Assembly: GCF_006335115.1 (NCBI RefSeq)
Contig: NZ_VDMJ01000002.1
Span: 118,557 to 182,556 of the forward strand
Length of the DNA: 64,000 nucleotides
Direction: 5' to 3'
Origin: Streptomyces sp. NP160
GTDB lineage: Bacteria > Actinomycetota > Actinomycetes > Actinomycetales > Quadrisphaeraceae
Shown: piece by piece, positions 24,434 to 33,361 of the stretch
Layout: each line of letters opens with the position of its first letter
How positions within the stretch are numbered: position 1 is the stretch's first letter
Translations under genes and position numbers: made by a program
Notes under the pieces: generated by a model
Told to the model about the DNA's origin: nothing
Database searches by the model: none
Seen by the model: the letters and a program-made list of their open reading frames with translations, nothing else

Positions 24434-26263
24434 ATGACCTGGACGGCCGCCGAGACGCCCCACGAGGGCGACCCCGGAGCGGCTGCCGGTCTGGGCGGCG
24501 GCGAGCAGTGGGTCGCCGAGCCCCTGGCTCCCGGCGCCCTCGGCGCCGGGCCCACCCCTGAGGTCCACGACGACGGCGGCGAGCCCGCCGCCGAGCTGCC
24601 CCCGCTGCCGCTGACCGGTCCGCTGGCCGACGCGCTGCTCGCCGCGCGCGCCGCCCTGGACGCCGCCGCAGCCGCCGCCTCCTACCTGGCCTCCGTGGGC
24701 GTCCACCAGCGGGTGCAGGCGCTGCGCCAGAGCGCTCGCGCCCGTGACGTCCTCGACGCGACCCTGCTGCGCCTCACCGCCAGCTTCACCCCCGAGGACC
24801 TCGACGCCGTCGGGGCGACCTCCCCCACCGACCTCCTCCTCACCCACACGGGCGCGGACGCCCGCCGCGCGAGCAGCGAGGCCCACCTCGCCAGGGCCCT
24901 CACCGCCCCGACCGGCCCCCTGCGGGTGCCACCGCCCGACCCAGCCGGACCCGAGGGCGCCGCCTGCACGCCGACCGACGACGAGACGGACCAGGACCGC
25001 GCGGAGGCTGCACCCGACGGTGGCAGCGCCTCCCCTCTGGTCCGGGGGGAAGGCCTGGGACGCGTCGGTGAGCAGCACGCCGCCGGGAGGATCTCCACCG
25101 ACGTCGCCTCCCTGGCCCGGCGCACCCTGGACTCCCTGCCCCGCCGCATCCAGCGCGCTCATGCCGCCGAGGCCGACCACCTGCTGGCCACCACGCTGCC
25201 CGGCCTGACCCACGCCCAGGCCGCGATCGCCTGCGAGGTGCTCGCGCAGAAGCTGGACCCCTCCCGCGCCGATCGCGGCTTCGACCCCGACGCCATCGAC
25301 AAGCGCTACGTGCACCTCACCACCCACGAGGACGGCTCCGTCGACGTCCGGGGCCACCTGGACGCCGTCACCGGGGCCGAGCTCAAGGCGGCCATCGACC
25401 ACTACGCCAAGCCCGACCCCACCGTGACCGCTCCTCCGGCCGACCAGAGCCGGCAGGGGTCTCTGGGCACCGGCACCGGCGCCGACGGCCAGGGCGCTGC
25501 AGGCGTCCGCCGCGGACGCGCAGGCGTCGCGGTGCGCGATGAGCGGACCGCGCCCCAGCGCCGCGCCGACGCCCTGGGCCTGCTCGCCCGACTGGGGCGC
25601 ACCTCCGACGAGACCCGCGGCGGAGAGCCGCCGCGCATCATCGTCACCGCCACCGCCGACCAGCTCACCGGCGTCCCCGGTTCGGGGCGGGCCACCTGCG
25701 AGACCACCCGCCGCACGCTCAGCACCAGCCAGCTCCAGCACCTCGCATGCACGGCGCTCCTGCACACCGTGACCCTCTCCTGCCAGGGACCGACCGCCGC
25801 CGCGCTGGCGCTGGGCCGCAGCGTGCGCCTGTTCAGCGGGGCCCAGCGCCGCGCGATGCTGGCCCGGGACGGCGGCTGCGTTGTCCCCGGCTGCACCGCG
25901 CCGCCCGGGTGGCTGGAGGCCCACCACACGCACGAGTGGGCTGCCGGCGGCCCCACCGACGTCGACGCCGGGGTGCTCCTGTGCGGGCGTCACCACGTCC
26001 TCGTCACCGTCGGGGTGTGGGCCGTGCGCATGGTCGACGGGGCGCCCCAGGTGCGGCCACCCGCCAGCATCGACCCGTTGCAGCGCTGGCTGCTCAACCC
26101 CCGCCGGGCCCTCGAGCACACCGCCGCCACGCGCGCTGAGCAGCTGCTCCTGGCCACCGACCCCGAACTGCGACGACGAGCCGGCGCGGGCCGCCAGGAG
26201 CCCGGGGCGGGGCAGGACCCACCTCCTGACATCCCCTCGACGCACAGCACCTGCCACTGCTGA
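24434..26263 (+). CDS. DUF222 / HNH endonuclease-domain protein
   Basis: 609 residues from ATG 24434. An Ala-rich N-terminal DUF222 (13E12-type) region with LPRRIQRAHAAEADHLLATTLPGLTHAQAAIACEVLAQKLDP is followed by a C-terminal HNH motif: ARDGGCVVPGCTAPPGWLEAHHTHEWAAGGPTDVDAGVLLCGRHH, with the two CxxC-like cysteines and catalytic His. Such proteins occur in many copies in actinomycete genomes; most are assumed DNases of unknown role, sometimes called remnants of mobile elements. A Pro/Asp-rich insert lies in the middle. Confidence 0.85.
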   Translation: MTWTAAETPHEGDPGAAAGLGGGEQWVAEPLAPGALGAGPTPEVHDDGGEPAAELPPLPLTGPLADALLAARAALDAAAAAASYLASVGVHQRVQALRQSARARDVLDATLLRLTASFTPEDLDAVGATSPTDLLLTHTGADARRASSEAHLARALTAPTGPLRVPPPDPAGPEGAACTPTDDETDQDRAEAAPDGGSASPLVRGEGLGRVGEQHAAGRISTDVASLARRTLDSLPRRIQRAHAAEADHLLATTLPGLTHAQAAIACEVLAQKLDPSRADRGFDPDAIDKRYVHLTTHEDGSVDVRGHLDAVTGAELKAAIDHYAKPDPTVTAPPADQSRQGSLGTGTGADGQGAAGVRRGRAGVAVRDERTAPQRRADALGLLARLGRTSDETRGGEPPRIIVTATADQLTGVPGSGRATCETTRRTLSTSQLQHLACTALLHTVTLSCQGPTAAALALGRSVRLFSGAQRRAMLARDGGCVVPGCTAPPGWLEAHHTHEWAAGGPTDVDAGVLLCGRHHVLVTVGVWAVRMVDGAPQVRPPASIDPLQRWLLNPRRALEHTAATRAEQLLLATDPELRRRAGAGRQEPGAGQDPPPDIPSTHSTCHC

Positions 26264-26336
26264 CGCGAGCCACCCCGGCTGACCGCCTGCCCACCACCGG
26301 CTGAGGGACGGGCTGGGGGCGGGAAGGATCAGGGGC

Positions 26337-26864
26337 GTGCCGTCGACCGAGCGCCCCGTCCACGCCGACCTCGACCTCGAACGCGTGCGCAGCCGCGTCA
26401 GCGCCTACGTGTACGGCAACGTGCTCGTCCTCGCGGCCGTGGTGGGCTGCGCCCCGGAGTCGGTGCGCAGCGGGCGCGCCGTCGTCATCGTCCTCGCGAC
26501 CATGGTGACGACCTACCTCGCGCACGTGGTGGCCCACCGGATCGGTGAGAGCGTCGGCCGCCGCCAGGAGGAGGCGAGGCTGCACCTGCGCGCCGAGCTG
26601 CGCGATGCCCTCCCCATCGTCACCTCCGGCGTGCTGCCGGCGCTGGTGCTGCTGGTGGCGTCGCTGGTGGGCTCGGAGGGGACGGCGGGTGCCGTCGCTC
26701 AGCTGGTGGCGGCGCTGGTTCCGGTGGTCAGGCTCGCCGGGACGGGGTCAGTGACAGCACGGATGGCGGCCGGAGGCCCCTCCCGCAGCGCGTTCTGGAG
26801 CGCAGTCGGGCTGGCGGTGGCCGGGTCGCTGATCGCCGTCGTCAAGGTCCTGCTGACGCACTGA
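26337..26864 (+). CDS. Integral membrane protein of unknown function, about 4 TM
   Basis: 175 residues from GTG 26337. Hydrophobic segments: YGNVLVLAAVVGCA, AVVIVLATMVTTYLAHVVAH, IVTSGVLPALVLLVASLVG, and FWSAVGLAVAGSLIAVVKVLL. Conserved-looking TTYLAHVVAHRIGE with two His in the second helix may be functional. Similar small proteins are found in actinomycetes without assigned role. The 3' end overlaps the convergent small gene 26699-27004 by 166 bp. Confidence 0.7.
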   Translation: MPSTERPVHADLDLERVRSRVSAYVYGNVLVLAAVVGCAPESVRSGRAVVIVLATMVTTYLAHVVAHRIGESVGRRQEEARLHLRAELRDALPIVTSGVLPALVLLVASLVGSEGTAGAVAQLVAALVPVVRLAGTGSVTARMAAGGPSRSAFWSAVGLAVAGSLIAVVKVLLTH

Positions 26865-27004
26865 CCGGCGGGCTCGTCGGTGGCGCGCGCGGCCGGCGGG
26901 CGCAGGACGACGCGCTCCGCCAGCACCAGCAGGAAGATCAGCACCGCCATGCCCGCCACCGCTGCGGCGATGAGCTCCAGGGCGTGCTCGACGTCCGTGG
27001 TCAC
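26699..27004 (-). CDS. Small single-TM protein overlapping the convergent gene
   Basis: 101 residues from GTG 27004, supported by a strong ribosome site (TAGGAGG, 6-base spacing). Residues about 10-34 form one TM helix (LIAAAVAGMAVLIFLLVLAERVVL). The remainder, Thr/Ala/Pro-rich, is encoded antisense to the last 55 codons of the 26337-26864 gene and may be free of function. I cannot assign a family. A short ORF with good translation signals rather than a proven gene. Confidence 0.5.
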   Translation of the reverse strand: MTTDVEHALELIAAAVAGMAVLIFLLVLAERVVLRPPAARATDEPAGQCVSRTLTTAISDPATASPTALQNALREGPPAAIRAVTDPVPASLTTGTSAATS

Positions 27005-27103
27005 AGGCCACCTCCTACTTCCTGGGTCGTAGCCGGTGCGACTCTCCGGGGACGCGCCGGTGATCGCATCCGGAGGGGTCCCCGTCGGCCCTGGCCTGCG
27101 CGC

Positions 27104-28141
27104 GTGGAGCCTGACGACCAGCGGCGCGGCTCGTGGGTCGGGTGGGCGTTCGCCCTGGCAGCGGTGGTGTGCCTGGTCGCCGCGGCCAACTCCTGGCACG
27201 TCGCGCGGTCGTTCGCCTCGAGCGACCCCGGCGGCTGGATGGCCCAGCACACGCAGGACCGGGCGGTCTTCTGGCTCACGTGGGCGGGCGTCGCCGCACT
27301 GGCCGCCGGGGTGGTCTGGGCGGTCGGCCGCTGGAGCCAGCGCGCGGCGCCACCCGCGCTGGACGGCACGACCGAGGACGGCGGTGCGCCGACGGCGAGC
27401 AGCGCCACGGCCGGGAGCGTCGTCGTCGAGGTCCCGCCGAGCACCCGCCTGGACTGGAAGGTGCCCACCTCCCCGCGGCCGCTGCACTGGACCGACCGGC
27501 TGCGGTGGGTGCTCGGCGTCGGCTGGGTGGCGCTGCTGGTCAGCGGGGTGGCGGCGGGTGCACGGGTCAGCACCTTCGACGAGGTCCGCTCCGCCGTCGC
27601 CTCCGGTGAGGTGCGCGAGGTGACCGTGGCCGGACGGCCCCCCTCCGGCGGTGGCTGGGCGGAGCAGGAGGTCACCTGGCGGGAGGGCGTGGCGCGGCAC
27701 CGCGCAGTGGTGACCGCGTCGAGCACCTCCGACGGCTCGACGGGCTCCGGCGGCGCGCCCGACCTGCAGCGCGACGCTGCCGACGTCCTGCTCGACGCCC
27801 AGCCGGCACTGGTGGTGCACCGATCAGAGCTCCCGCGCTCCGGCTCGGCGTCCTTCCTCGGCTGGTACCTGCCGGCGCCGCAGGTCCTCGGCCCGCTGCA
27901 CCTGGCCGGCGCGCTCGTGCTCCTCTTCCTCGTCCTCAACGTCCCGCCGACGTGGCGGCTCACGCGGTGGGCGTGGTTCTGGATCGGGTGCACCCCGGTC
28001 GGTGCGGTCCTGTTCGCGCTGTTCGCCGGCCCGACACCGGGGCTGCCGCGGCCGCGCCACCCCGAGGTGCGGATCGGTGGCGTCATCGCCTTCGTCGTGT
28101 CCCTCGTCGCCGGCGGGCTGCTGCACTGGGGCTCTCCCTGA
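27104..28141 (+). CDS. Membrane protein of unknown function, 5-6 TM
   Basis: 345 residues from GTG 27104 (no strong ribosome site). The first two helices (FALAAVVCLVAAANSW and WLTWAGVAALAAGVVWAVG) flank a conserved-looking extracellular stretch; a third (VLGVGWVALLVSGVAAGA) precedes a soluble loop of about 100 residues; three more helices follow to the C-terminus. The loop has the ASGEVREVTVAG pattern seen in some envelope proteins. Not recognised; no operon partner except the neighbour GGDEF gene on the opposite strand. Confidence 0.6.
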   Translation: MEPDDQRRGSWVGWAFALAAVVCLVAAANSWHVARSFASSDPGGWMAQHTQDRAVFWLTWAGVAALAAGVVWAVGRWSQRAAPPALDGTTEDGGAPTASSATAGSVVVEVPPSTRLDWKVPTSPRPLHWTDRLRWVLGVGWVALLVSGVAAGARVSTFDEVRSAVASGEVREVTVAGRPPSGGGWAEQEVTWREGVARHRAVVTASSTSDGSTGSGGAPDLQRDAADVLLDAQPALVVHRSELPRSGSASFLGWYLPAPQVLGPLHLAGALVLLFLVLNVPPTWRLTRWAWFWIGCTPVGAVLFALFAGPTPGLPRPRHPEVRIGGVIAFVVSLVAGGLLHWGSP

Positions 28142-28163
28142 CCGGCGTCCGGGCCGGGCGGGG

Positions 28164-29870
28164 TCAGCGGGTCCGCTCGGCCCGGCGGCTGCGGGCGGCG
28201 TGGTGGCGCCGCTTGGCCGCGTACATGCGGTGGTCCGCCTCGCGCAGCAGGTCGTGCGCGTCGACGCGGCCGCTCGGAGACGCCGCCACGTCGCTGGACG
28301 CGACGGTCCCGACGCTCGCGGACACCTGGTCCAGCACGCTCGCGGCGTCGCCGGCCCCACGGAGCCTGTCGGTCCCACGGGGCCGGTCGGTGTCAGCGGT
28401 GAACGGCACCGACATCGCGCACCGGAGGCGGTCGCGCAGCTCAGACGCCGCGCGGGTGCCGTCGGCGGCCGGGCCGGCGTCCTCGACGAGGACGGCGAAC
28501 TCGTCCCCACCCAGGCGCGCGACCACGTCACCGGAGCGCACGGCCTCGCGCAGCCGCCGCGACGCGGCCACCAGCAGGGCATCGCCCGCGGCGTGCCCGC
28601 AGGCGTCGTTGACGGCCTTGAAGCCGTCGAGGTCGCAGAACGCCACCACCACCGAGCGGCCGCGGTCGACGGCGGAGTCGAGGGCCTCCTGCAGCGCACC
28701 GGTGAACGCGGTGCGGTTGGCCAGCCCGGTGAGCTGGTCGGTGTAGGCGAGGTGCGCCAGCGCCGCCGACCGGTCCCGCAGCTCGCGGTTCAGCCGGCCG
28801 TTCTCCAGCACCACCAGCGCCTGGCGCAGCACGAGCACCGTGGTCAGCACCAGCGTGCTCGCCAGCTCCACCAGCCCCAGCTGACGGCGGGTGCTCTCCA
28901 CGAGCACCGCGGCCACCGCGACGAGCAGCGGCAGGTACGGCAGCACCGCCAGCGGCCCGCGCAGGCGCGGACGGGCCCGGGCGGGGCCGTCGCCGTCCTC
29001 CACCACCGCTGCGGCGACGAAGGCGACCAGCGCCAGGACGTAGCCCACGGAGATCCACCCGCCGGGCGTGAAGGAGCCGGAGCGCACCAGCAGCAGGAAG
29101 GTCACCTGGCAGACGGCCATCAGCACGCTGCCCGCCGCCAGGAGCACCACCGAGGGCGTCTGGCGGCACCGCACGGCCAGCGCCATCGAGGCCGTGACGA
29201 TGACGACGGCGCCCACCACCGTGCCGGCGGTGAAGACGACCACGGCCAGCGGCACGTCCCCGCTGGCCAGGGCGGCCCCGAGCACTCCCAGCCAGCTGAG
29301 CACGAACAGCCCGCCGCCGGCGAGCAGCCCGTCCAGGAGGGTGCGCAGGCGGGACGTCGACGGGTGGACGGCGCGCACCGCCAGCACCACCGCCACCGGT
29401 GCGAGCACCGAGGCCGCCAGGTAGCAGGCGATCGTGCCGGGGTCGCGCCGCGGGTCCGCTGCCGTCAGCAGCTCGAGCGCGGCGAAGCGCCCCTGCGCGG
29501 CCGCGTAGAAGGCCATCGCCGCGGAGAACACCACCCACGGGACGGTGCGGCGGCGCCCACCACCGGAGCGCGCCGTGCGCAGGGAGCGGCGCACGAAGAG
29601 CACCAGCACGGCGACGCTGAGGGCGGCGAGCAGCAGGTCCACCACGGCCTGTCCCACGACGGGGGGCACACCCAGACGCGCGCGGAGCGGGCCCACGGCC
29701 GCCATGAGCAGCGCCGCAGCGCCGGCCAGCCAGGTGAGGGGCAGCAGCCGGCGCCACGGCCCGCGCTGCTCCGGGACCCCCGGGCCGTCCGGGGCGCCCG
29801 AGGGCTCCGTGGGGCTCGGCGGTCCCTGGGGGCCCGGGCGCTGTCGGTCGGTCAGGCGTCGGTGGTGCAC
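28164..29870 (-). CDS. Membrane-bound diguanylate cyclase (GGDEF)
   Basis: 568 residues from GTG 29870; the start is uncertain as no good ribosome site is seen. About eight TM helices form the N-terminal sensor half. A short coiled segment (VVLENGRLNRELRDRSAALAHLAYTDQLTGLANRTAF) leads to the GGDEF domain: active-site LGGDEFAVLVED, and an inhibitory RxxD (RSGD) five residues before it. It therefore should make c-di-GMP and be feedback-inhibited. An insert of about 25 residues with the repeat DRPRGTDRLRG follows the active site. No EAL domain. A c-di-GMP link to the exopolysaccharide operon is conceivable but unproven. Confidence 0.9.
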   Translation of the reverse strand: MHHRRLTDRQRPGPQGPPSPTEPSGAPDGPGVPEQRGPWRRLLPLTWLAGAAALLMAAVGPLRARLGVPPVVGQAVVDLLLAALSVAVLVLFVRRSLRTARSGGGRRRTVPWVVFSAAMAFYAAAQGRFAALELLTAADPRRDPGTIACYLAASVLAPVAVVLAVRAVHPSTSRLRTLLDGLLAGGGLFVLSWLGVLGAALASGDVPLAVVVFTAGTVVGAVVIVTASMALAVRCRQTPSVVLLAAGSVLMAVCQVTFLLLVRSGSFTPGGWISVGYVLALVAFVAAAVVEDGDGPARARPRLRGPLAVLPYLPLLVAVAAVLVESTRRQLGLVELASTLVLTTVLVLRQALVVLENGRLNRELRDRSAALAHLAYTDQLTGLANRTAFTGALQEALDSAVDRGRSVVVAFCDLDGFKAVNDACGHAAGDALLVAASRRLREAVRSGDVVARLGGDEFAVLVEDAGPAADGTRAASELRDRLRCAMSVPFTADTDRPRGTDRLRGAGDAASVLDQVSASVGTVASSDVAASPSGRVDAHDLLREADHRMYAAKRRHHAARSRRAERTR

Positions 29871-29940
29871 ACGGAGATCATCGGCCGGGCCCCGGGCCGC
29901 CTGGAGGTCCCGCGTGCGGCAGACCCCCGTCCACCGGGGC

Positions 29941-29974
29941 AGCGGACGGGCCAGCGGACGGGCCAGCGGACGGG
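29941..29974. repeat. 12-bp tandem repeat, nearly three copies
   Basis: agcggacgggcc at 29941-29952 and 29953-29964, then 10 bases of a third copy. It lies between the diguanylate-cyclase start and the tetR stop. Confidence 0.7.
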
Positions 29975-30040
29975 ATGGGGCGCCGGACCGGTGCCGGCGT
30001 CCCCGACACCGGGGCGCTGGAGGTCGACCGCGCTGGCCCG

Positions 30041-30781
30041 CTAGCCCTCCAGCGGGCGCCCGGAGGCCTGGAGCCGCAGGCCGGCGAGCAGCAGGTCGAG
30101 CCCGGCGAGGAACTGGTCGCGGTCGTCGTGGACGGCGAACTCCTCCACCACGTGCTGGACGAAGGGGTACTCCTCGGGGTCGAGGGCGCGCCACTGCGCG
30201 ACGAACTCCGCCAGGACGTCCTGAGAGGCCGCGGCGTCCGCACCCCCGCTGCGGCCAGCCCCCTCCACCGGAGGGCGGTGGCCGTGGTCAGCCGCGATGC
30301 CCGTGACGTAGCCGAGGACCGCCGAGACCGCGTGGAAGGTCTGCCGGGGCTGCAGGTGCAGGCGCATCACCTGCTGGCCCAGGCGCTCGAACAGGCGCAG
30401 GGCGTGGGGCTGCAGGTCGACGTCGCGCAGGAAGTAGGCCCCCAGCCACGGCCGTGCGGCCAGGGCGTCGAAGAAGGCCACGGCGATGGCCCGCACGTCG
30501 TCGACGGGGTCCGGTGCAGCGGTGCAGCCCTCGGTCGCGGCGAGCACGCCGGCCACCACGTGGTCGCTGGCGCGGGCGACCAGCTCGTCCTTGCTGGAGA
30601 CGTACCAGTAGATGCTGCCGACCCCGCCACCCAGCCGGGCGGCCAGCGCGCGGAAGGTCAGCGCCCCCTCGCCCGCCTCGTCGAGCAGCGCGACCGCCTC
30701 CGAGACCACGGCCTCCATCGAGTGGGAGGCGCGCTGCCGCGGGCCACGGGGGCTGCGAGAGGTGGTCCGGGCGTCCGCCAT
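30041..30781 (-). CDS. TetR family repressor
   Basis: 246 residues from ATG 30781; the open frame to 30958 overlaps the promoter. The DNA-binding domain is clear: HSMEAVVSEAVALLDEAGEGALTFRALAARLGGGVGSIYWYVSSKDELVARA. The C-terminal domain resembles the TetR_C group (tetracycline-repressor-like C-terminal domains) with LRLFERLGQQVMRLHLQPRQ. Divergently transcribed from an efflux pump, with two matching palindromes between the genes, it very probably represses both until the pump's substrate binds. Confidence 0.92.
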   Translation of the reverse strand: MADARTTSRSPRGPRQRASHSMEAVVSEAVALLDEAGEGALTFRALAARLGGGVGSIYWYVSSKDELVARASDHVVAGVLAATEGCTAAPDPVDDVRAIAVAFFDALAARPWLGAYFLRDVDLQPHALRLFERLGQQVMRLHLQPRQTFHAVSAVLGYVTGIAADHGHRPPVEGAGRSGGADAAASQDVLAEFVAQWRALDPEEYPFVQHVVEEFAVHDDRDQFLAGLDLLLAGLRLQASGRPLEG

Positions 30782-30811
30782 GCCGCCATCACACCACACC
30801 CTTGCACCTGG

Positions 30812-30828
30812 ACCGAACGTCGTTCTAT
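30812..30828. promoter_or_regulatory. Probable TetR operator 1
   Basis: ACCGAACGTCGTTCTAT, with GAACG-t-CGTTC arms. Left half identical to operator 2; the right half has diverged at its end. Confidence 0.75.
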
Positions 30829-30832
30829 GTTG

Positions 30833-30849
30833 ACCGAACGCCGTTCGGT
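30833..30849. promoter_or_regulatory. Probable TetR operator 2
   Basis: ACCGAACG-c-CGTTCGGT, a perfect 8-bp inverted repeat, centred 21 bp from site 1 and about 40 bp upstream of the pump start. Confidence 0.85.
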
Positions 30850-30884
30850 AGAGCGGTGCCACCGCTCCCGAGAGGAGGGACGCC

Positions 30885-32414
30885 ATGAGCCCCACCACGC
30901 CCACGACCGCCCCCGACGCACCCCCCGGCACGCCCGCGACGACCACGGGCGTCCGCACCTACACCTCGCTGGCAGCGGCGTGGGTGCCCCTGCTCGCCCT
31001 CTGCCTGGCCTTCTTCGTGGAGATGGTCGACAACACGCTGCTGTCCATCGCCCTGCCCACCATCGGGCGAGACCTCGGCAGCAGCACCACGGCCCTGCAG
31101 TGGGTGACCGGCGCCTACTCGCTCACCTTCGGCGGGCTCCTGCTCACCGCGGGCTCCGCCGCCGACCGCCTCGGCCGCCGCCGCGTGCTCCTCGTGGGCC
31201 TGGCCGTCTTCGGCGCCACCAGCCTCGCGGCGGTCCTCGTGACGACCACGAGCGAGCTCATCGCCCTGCGCGCCGCCCTCGGCGTCGCCGCCGCCGCGAT
31301 GGCCCCGATCACCAACTCCCTGGTGTTCCGCCTCTTCGACGACGAGGCGCTGAGGATGCGCGCGATGACCGTGATGATCGTCGTCGGCATGAGCGGCTTC
31401 GTGCTCGGGCCGCTGCTCGGCGGCACCGCCCTGGCGCACGTCAGCTGGGAGTGGCTGCTCGTGGTGAACGCCCCCATCGCCCTGGTCGCCTGGATCGGCG
31501 TGCGCCTCGGGGTGGCCGCCGACCGCCGCGAGGACCTCACCCACGACCGCCTCGACCTGCCCGGGGCCCTCCTGTCCACCGCCGCGATCGGCCTGGCCTG
31601 CTACACCCTCACCAGCGGCGTCGAGCACGGCTGGGTGTCCTTCGCCACCACGGGGTCAGCACTCGGCGCCGTGCTCGCCCTGGCCGCCTTCGTCCGCCAC
31701 GAGCGCCGCACCGCACAGCCCATGCTCGACCTGCAGATCTTCCGCGACGGCACCGTCCGCGGTGCGGCCGTCGCCCAGGTCGGCACGTCCGTCGCCATGG
31801 CCGCCGTGCTGTTCGCGCTCGTCCTGCACTTCCAGTACGCCTACGGCTGGAGCCCCGTCCGCGCCGGCCTCGCCAACCTGCCGGTCATCGTGACGATGGT
31901 CGTGGCCACACCCGTCTCGGAGCAGCTCGCGAAGCGCCTCGGACACCGCGTGGCCTGCCTCGTCGGCGCCGGGCTGCTCGCCGGGTCCCTCGCGGGCCTG
32001 GCCGCCGGCGTCGACCACGGCTACCCCGTCATCGCCGCGTGCCTGGTGGTGATGACCGTGGGCCTGCGGACGGTGATGACCATCTGCGCGGTCGCGCTCG
32101 TCAGCGCTGCGCCGGAGAACCGCACGTCGCTGGCGGCCTCGCTCAACGACACCGCGCAGGAGGTCGGCACCAGCATCGGCACCGCCGTGGTCGGCACCCT
32201 CGTCGCCGCCCTCGTCACGGCGACGCTGCCCGCGGGCACCTGGAGCACCGAGCTGGTCAGCTCCTTCTTCCACGGCGAGCGGATCGCGTTCGCGGCGCTC
32301 GCCGTCGTCGTCGGCCTCCTGGCGGGAGCGGGTGCGCTCATGCTCACCGGCTCCCGCGGCACCGAGGAGCACCCGGCTCCGCAGACCACCCCGGCGGCTA
32401 CCCCCGCGGCGTGA
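30885..32414 (+). CDS. DHA2 family (14-TM) multidrug efflux MFS transporter
   Basis: 509 residues from ATG 30885 with AGGAGGG upstream. It has the EmrB/QacA-type start FFVEMVDNTLLSIALPTIGRDLG, the TGAYSLTFGGLLLTAGSAADRLGRRRVLL motif-A region, GFVLGPLLGG (motif C for antiporters) and 14 hydrophobic segments. These pumps export cationic or lipophilic drugs in exchange for protons. TetR control with two operators suggests a specific inducer. The 3' end overlaps the convergent F420-type gene by 17 bp. Confidence 0.92.
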   Translation: MSPTTPTTAPDAPPGTPATTTGVRTYTSLAAAWVPLLALCLAFFVEMVDNTLLSIALPTIGRDLGSSTTALQWVTGAYSLTFGGLLLTAGSAADRLGRRRVLLVGLAVFGATSLAAVLVTTTSELIALRAALGVAAAAMAPITNSLVFRLFDDEALRMRAMTVMIVVGMSGFVLGPLLGGTALAHVSWEWLLVVNAPIALVAWIGVRLGVAADRREDLTHDRLDLPGALLSTAAIGLACYTLTSGVEHGWVSFATTGSALGAVLALAAFVRHERRTAQPMLDLQIFRDGTVRGAAVAQVGTSVAMAAVLFALVLHFQYAYGWSPVRAGLANLPVIVTMVVATPVSEQLAKRLGHRVACLVGAGLLAGSLAGLAAGVDHGYPVIAACLVVMTVGLRTVMTICAVALVSAAPENRTSLAASLNDTAQEVGTSIGTAVVGTLVAALVTATLPAGTWSTELVSSFFHGERIAFAALAVVVGLLAGAGALMLTGSRGTEEHPAPQTTPAATPAA

Positions 32415-33246
32415 GCCCGAGCGCGCTCGCGAGGGCCCGCAGCGCGGGCACGGGGTCCGCCGTCCTGGGGACCACCTGCACGCAGACGTGGTCCGCGCCG
32501 GCGTCGAGGTGGGCGCGGACGCCGGCGGCCACGGCGTCCGCGCCGCCGTGGACGACGACCGCGTCCACCAGGCGGTCGCTGCCCGGCAGCGCGACGTCGT
32601 CCTCGGTGAAGCCCCCGCGGCGCATCGTGGAGGTGTAGTTGTCCAGCTGCAGGTAGAAGTGCAGGAAGTCGCGGGCGGCGGCCCGCGCGGCGCCGGGGTC
32701 GTCGTCGAGCACCACGGTCTGCTCCGGGGCCACCAGCACGCCCTCGCCGAGGTCGGAGCGCATCTGCGCGGTCTGCGACGGGACCGTGAGGTAGGGGTGG
32801 GTGCCGACGGCGCGCTCCGCTGACACCGCCAGCATCTTCGGGCCCAGCGCCGACAGCACCCGTGAGCCGACCGGCACACCCCGCTCGTCGAGCACGTCGA
32901 GGTACTCGCCCATCGCCTGCAGCGGGCGCACGCGCTGCGGGGTGGCCTCGCGGTGGCCAGAGCCGATGCCGAGCAGCAGGCGTCCGGGGAAGCGCGCCTC
33001 GACGCGGTGGAACGCGTCGGCCAGCTCAGCGGCGTCGGCCTGCCAGATGTTCGTGATCCCGGTGGCGACGACGAGGGTGTCCGTGGCCTCGAGGACCCGC
33101 TCGGCGGCCACGAGGTCCGCCGGCGGGGACCCGCCCAGCCAGAGGGTGCCGTAGCCGAGCCGCTCCACCTCCGCCGCCAGTCCGGGGCCGGTGTCGTCCA
33201 CGCCGCGCCACACGCCCGCGGCTCCGAGCCGCTCCTGCCAGGTCAT
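32398..33246 (-). CDS. LLM-class F420-dependent oxidoreductase
   Basis: 282 residues from ATG 33246. A luciferase-like (beta/alpha)8 enzyme: LGYGTLWLGGSPPADL, VVATGITNIWQADAAELADAFHRVEARFPGRLLLGIGSGH, and VLSALGPKMLAVSAERAVGTHPYLTVPSQT, the pattern of the mycobacterial MSMEG_4141-type F420 family. It would use reduced or oxidised F420 for hydride transfer to an unknown substrate; the cofactor assignment is by family. It implies the host makes F420. Confidence 0.85.
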   Translation of the reverse strand: MTWQERLGAAGVWRGVDDTGPGLAAEVERLGYGTLWLGGSPPADLVAAERVLEATDTLVVATGITNIWQADAAELADAFHRVEARFPGRLLLGIGSGHREATPQRVRPLQAMGEYLDVLDERGVPVGSRVLSALGPKMLAVSAERAVGTHPYLTVPSQTAQMRSDLGEGVLVAPEQTVVLDDDPGAARAAARDFLHFYLQLDNYTSTMRRGGFTEDDVALPGSDRLVDAVVVHGGADAVAAGVRAHLDAGADHVCVQVVPRTADPVPALRALASALGLTPRG

Positions 33247-33361
33247 GGTCCCCAGCCTGTGGCCGGGGCTGGTGGCCGTCCACCCGGACCGCCGGAGCGT
33301 CCTCTTGAAACGGGTGTGCTGGTGGTGGACGATCGAGAGCCCGGCGCCGAGGAGGCCCCCC

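Noticed and set aside
24125..26257. Long open frame on the minus strand, continuous with the amine oxidase gene, giving a 1194-residue protein
   Set aside because: It mirrors the DUF222-HNH gene; the upstream part is low-complexity Gly/Arg-rich, and the oxidase has its own ATG.
24434..26263. HNH gene as part of a homing or restriction system
   Set aside because: DUF222-HNH proteins are common solitary genes in actinomycetes and no methyltransferase or intron is adjacent.
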